Source: an uncultured Flavobacteriaceae bacterium (GTDB lineage Bacteria > Bacteroidota > Bacteroidia > Flavobacteriales > Flavobacteriaceae). Taken from it: DNA of 5,928 nt. This document shows, piece after piece, positions 4,436-5,928 of the stretch (positions are counted from its first letter, which is position 1; each line of letters begins with the position of its first letter). The translations under genes were made by a program, and so were the position numbers. The stretch spans positions 1-5,928 of the forward strand of contig CALGUD010000133.1 in the NCBI GenBank assembly GCA_937901915.1, given 5' to 3'. Under the pieces are notes generated by a model, which made no database searches, had not been told where the DNA came from, and was given only the letters and a program-made list of their open reading frames with translations.

Positions 4436-5548
4436 TTAAGCAAAGCCGGCTAATTCATGGCCTACCAGGCTTCCAATGGCAATGCCCATTCCTCCCAATC
4501 GGATACCACAAAAAACATTGTCTGTGAGCTGCTTAACAATTGGATATTTTGTGTTACCAACACCCATGATGCCGCTCCAACGATGTTCAATTTCAAAAGG
4601 AGTGTCGGGAAGAATAACTGTTTTTAAATATTCTTCAAGGCTGTTTTGTATAAGTTTGGTTTCACCAAATTCGGTTGTGGTTTCCCCTTTAAAATCGAGG
4701 TTGCGGCCACCACCAAACAAAATACGGTTATCAACGTTCCTGAAGTAATAATATCCGCTGTCAAAATGAAAACTTCCTTTTATATGTAGACCTTTTATGG
4801 GTTTTGTGATCAGGACCTGTGCTCTTGCAGGCAATACTTCATTATTAACCAGCTCAGAGGCAAAGCCATTGGTTGTAATAAACAATTTTTGGGTGTTAAA
4901 CTCACAAGTATCTGTTTTAACTGAAACACGGTTACCGAGATCTTCAAAAGAATCAACAGCAATTGAATTCAGGATTTTGATTCCGCGTTTCATGCATTTT
5001 GCAATCAGGGCATCCATCATTTTCCCGGTATCGATTTGTCCTTCAAGGGTATTATAAATGTAATGATCCTGTATTTTATTAAATCCGAAGGCATTCTTCC
5101 TTACTTCAAAAACATCCTTTTTAAAATGAGGTTTCAGTAAGTTGTTAACACGTTCACGGTTTTCGAGGCAGGCTTCAAAAAATTCAGGATTGCCTTTCAG
5201 GAAAAGTTCATAGCCACCATAATCTTTATAGTCCAGGGTTTTATCGCCTAAAATTTTCCGAAGTAAAAACAATCCGATGGCGCGTTTTTTTACCAACCCA
5301 ATCATTTCTTCTTCTGTAAGGGTATTGAGGTCGCTCAATAATTCTGATAGGCTTCCAAAACATGCAAAACCGGCATTTTTAGTGCTTGCTCCCTGTGGGA
5401 GGATACCTTTTTCCAGAACAATAATTTTAGCCTTTGGATTTTTTATACGAAGGGAAAGGGCACAATTAAGCCCCACGAGTCCGCCACCTACAATGCAAAA
5501 ATCAACATCGGTGAACCATTGTTTTATTTCCCAGTAACTCAGATTCAT
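4436..5548 (-). CDS. DAO-family FAD-dependent oxidoreductase
   Basis: A complete 370-residue flavoprotein of the D-amino-acid oxidase/glycine oxidase (DAO) superfamily. The N-terminal Rossmann dinucleotide fold is plain: FCIVGGGLVGLNCALSL (17-33) with the glycine motif at 21-26, and the acidic residue ending strand 2 in IIVLEKG (E46), which should bind the ribose. Next comes GASTKNAGFACFGS (53-66), the region that packs near the flavin in this superfamily. The C-terminus has HRWSGIMGVG (322-331) and the second FAD contact IRLGGMGIAIGSLVG (350-363 region). The substrate is probably a secondary or primary amine or amino acid, but the specific one cannot be named. There is no signal peptide or membrane segment, so it is probably cytoplasmic. 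It is monocistronic as far as visible, with 163 bases to parD downstream and a 380-base gene-free stretch upstream. The start is set by a short leader before the Rossmann strand. Confidence 0.9.
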   Translation of the reverse strand: MNLSYWEIKQWFTDVDFCIVGGGLVGLNCALSLRIKNPKAKIIVLEKGILPQGASTKNAGFACFGSLSELLSDLNTLTEEEMIGLVKKRAIGLFLLRKILGDKTLDYKDYGGYELFLKGNPEFFEACLENRERVNNLLKPHFKKDVFEVRKNAFGFNKIQDHYIYNTLEGQIDTGKMMDALIAKCMKRGIKILNSIAVDSFEDLGNRVSVKTDTCEFNTQKLFITTNGFASELVNNEVLPARAQVLITKPIKGLHIKGSFHFDSGYYYFRNVDNRILFGGGRNLDFKGETTTEFGETKLIQNSLEEYLKTVILPDTPFEIEHRWSGIMGVGNTKYPIVKQLTDNVFCGIRLGGMGIAIGSLVGHELAGFA

Positions 5549-5576
5549 TTTTTGTGTACATAGAGTTCTATTCTAT

Positions 5577-5584
5577 TAAAGATA
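5577..5584 (-). promoter_or_regulatory. weak candidate -7 element of the oxidoreductase gene
   Basis: TATCTTTA on the minus strand is one base off TAnnTTTG and lies 28 bases upstream of the ATG. No TTG sits at the right distance; a CTG about 18 bases upstream is the nearest. Low confidence. Confidence 0.25.
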
Positions 5585-5622
5585 AATGATTTATTTGATA
5601 ATCAGGAAATACGATTTATGAA

Positions 5623-5653
5623 AATTCAGAATTCAGAATTCAGAATTCAGAAT
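5623..5653. repeat. tandem heptamer repeat (AATTCAG), 4.4 copies
   Basis: Four exact copies of AATTCAG from 5623 to 5650 plus AAT. Each junction creates GAATTC. A shorter array of the same heptamer lies at 3676-3689. Exact 7-base units in non-coding DNA are prone to slippage, so copy number may vary between strains. Confidence 0.85.
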
Positions 5654-5678
5654 GATGAATGGGTTGGGGTCCGGTGTC

Positions 5679-5703
5679 GGGCACTGAGGCTCTCGAAGTG
5701 CCC
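5679..5703. repeat. GGGCACT hairpin repeat
   Basis: GGGCACT (5679-5685) and AGTGCCC (5697-5703) form a perfect 7-bp stem around an 11-base loop, gaggctctcga, that itself contains GAG/CTC. The core CACTGAGGCTCTCGAAGTG resembles a dispersed palindromic family, CACTGAGCCTGTCGAAGTG, which I recall from many bacterial genomes. It has no U-run, so it is not an obvious terminator. Confidence 0.6.
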
Positions 5704-5846
5704 ATTCATAAAAAGCCGACTGCTGTGAAGTGACGTTTCAGATGGCAACAATAAAAATAACAATCAGGTAAACAAACAACTCAACCCCTTCCGTCATCCC
5801 GTTTACAGAATTAAGGGATTTTCGAGGTAAAGCCGGCAGATTACTT

Positions 5847-5884
5847 CGTCACCCCGATAGCTATCGGGGTTCCTACCGATGACG
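5847..5884. repeat. REP-like palindrome with CCCCGATAGC core
   Basis: Bases 5851-5870 are a perfect 20-base palindrome (ACCCCGATAG and its mirror). It is enclosed by an outer pair, CGTC at 5847-5850 and GACG at 5881-5884, giving a bulged hairpin with a 10-base single-stranded segment on one side. CCCGATAGCTATCGGG-type palindromes are, to my recollection, abundant between genes in Bacteroidota. A related CGTCATCCCG lies upstream near 5792-5801. Confidence 0.65.
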
Positions 5885-5928
5885 TATTTACCTAACATTC
5901 TGATATGCTGTAAGTTGATATCCCATTT

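Larger units (their letters stand above)
5549..5928. other. gene-free region with clustered repeats
   Basis: No supported coding sequence on either strand in these 380 bases. The content is the probable leader and promoter of the oxidoreductase followed by three unrelated repeat elements, listed separately. The stretch past 5885 shows nothing recognisable. Confidence 0.65.

Noticed and set aside
4476..5537. Several 86-90 codon plus-strand frames opposite the oxidoreductase
   Set aside because: They lie antisense to a well-supported flavoprotein and have no domain signature or promoter.
3600..5784. AACTCAA heptamer recurring in intergenic DNA (3600, 3623, 4407, 5778)
   Set aside because: Seven AT-rich bases recurring four times in about 6 kb with no consistent position relative to genes is not distinguishable from chance.
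5549..5928. CRISPR array or tRNA in the repeat-rich right end
   Set aside because: The repeats are of three unrelated kinds with no regular spacers, and no cloverleaf can be drawn.

Overview
The window reads as low-GC chromosomal DNA from a member of the Bacteroidota, most likely a flavobacterium or a relative. The evidence is a set of near-perfect Bacteroidota-type promoters (TAnnTTTG around -7 with TTG about 19-20 bases upstream), weak or absent Shine-Dalgarno sequences, Lys/Ile/Asn-rich proteins, and short palindromic and heptamer repeats between genes. The genus cannot be fixed from the sequence.

Layout: (1) 1-1447, minus strand: 482 codons of an IlvD/Edd-family dehydratase running off the left edge; its best match is to the sugar-acid (L-arabinonate type) dehydratases rather than to branched-chain amino-acid IlvD. 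(2) 1448-1595: a divergent promoter region. (3) 1596-2216, plus strand: an exported protein of unknown function. (4) 2270-4272, all minus strand: a defence/addiction-like cluster. In transcription order it holds a parDE toxin-antitoxin operon, a DinB-like metal-binding protein, a SymE-family fragment that has lost its N-terminus and start codon, and a mazEF operon. (5) 4436-5548, minus strand: a complete DAO-family FAD oxidoreductase. (6) 5549-5928: no gene, but three different repeat elements, namely a tandem heptamer, a GGGCACT hairpin and a REP-like palindrome.

How it fits together: each complete toxin-antitoxin pair has overlapping genes (antitoxin first), its own promoter, and an inverted repeat on the -7 region, which is the usual layout for autoregulation. 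The symE fragment lies directly behind dinB, in the same reading frame after two consecutive stop codons, and its 3' end contains the -33 element of the mazEF promoter. An 8-base direct repeat (ACCACCGG on the minus strand) lies on either side of dinB, with one copy inside the symE fragment. This suggests that dinB entered an older symE locus, but the evidence is thin. The flanking dehydratase, exported protein and oxidoreductase look like ordinary chromosomal genes with no visible link to the cluster.

I see no clearly new biological system. The most useful items not visible from a standard gene call are the symE remnant, the probable insertion scar around dinB, the operator palindromes and the repeat nest at the right edge.
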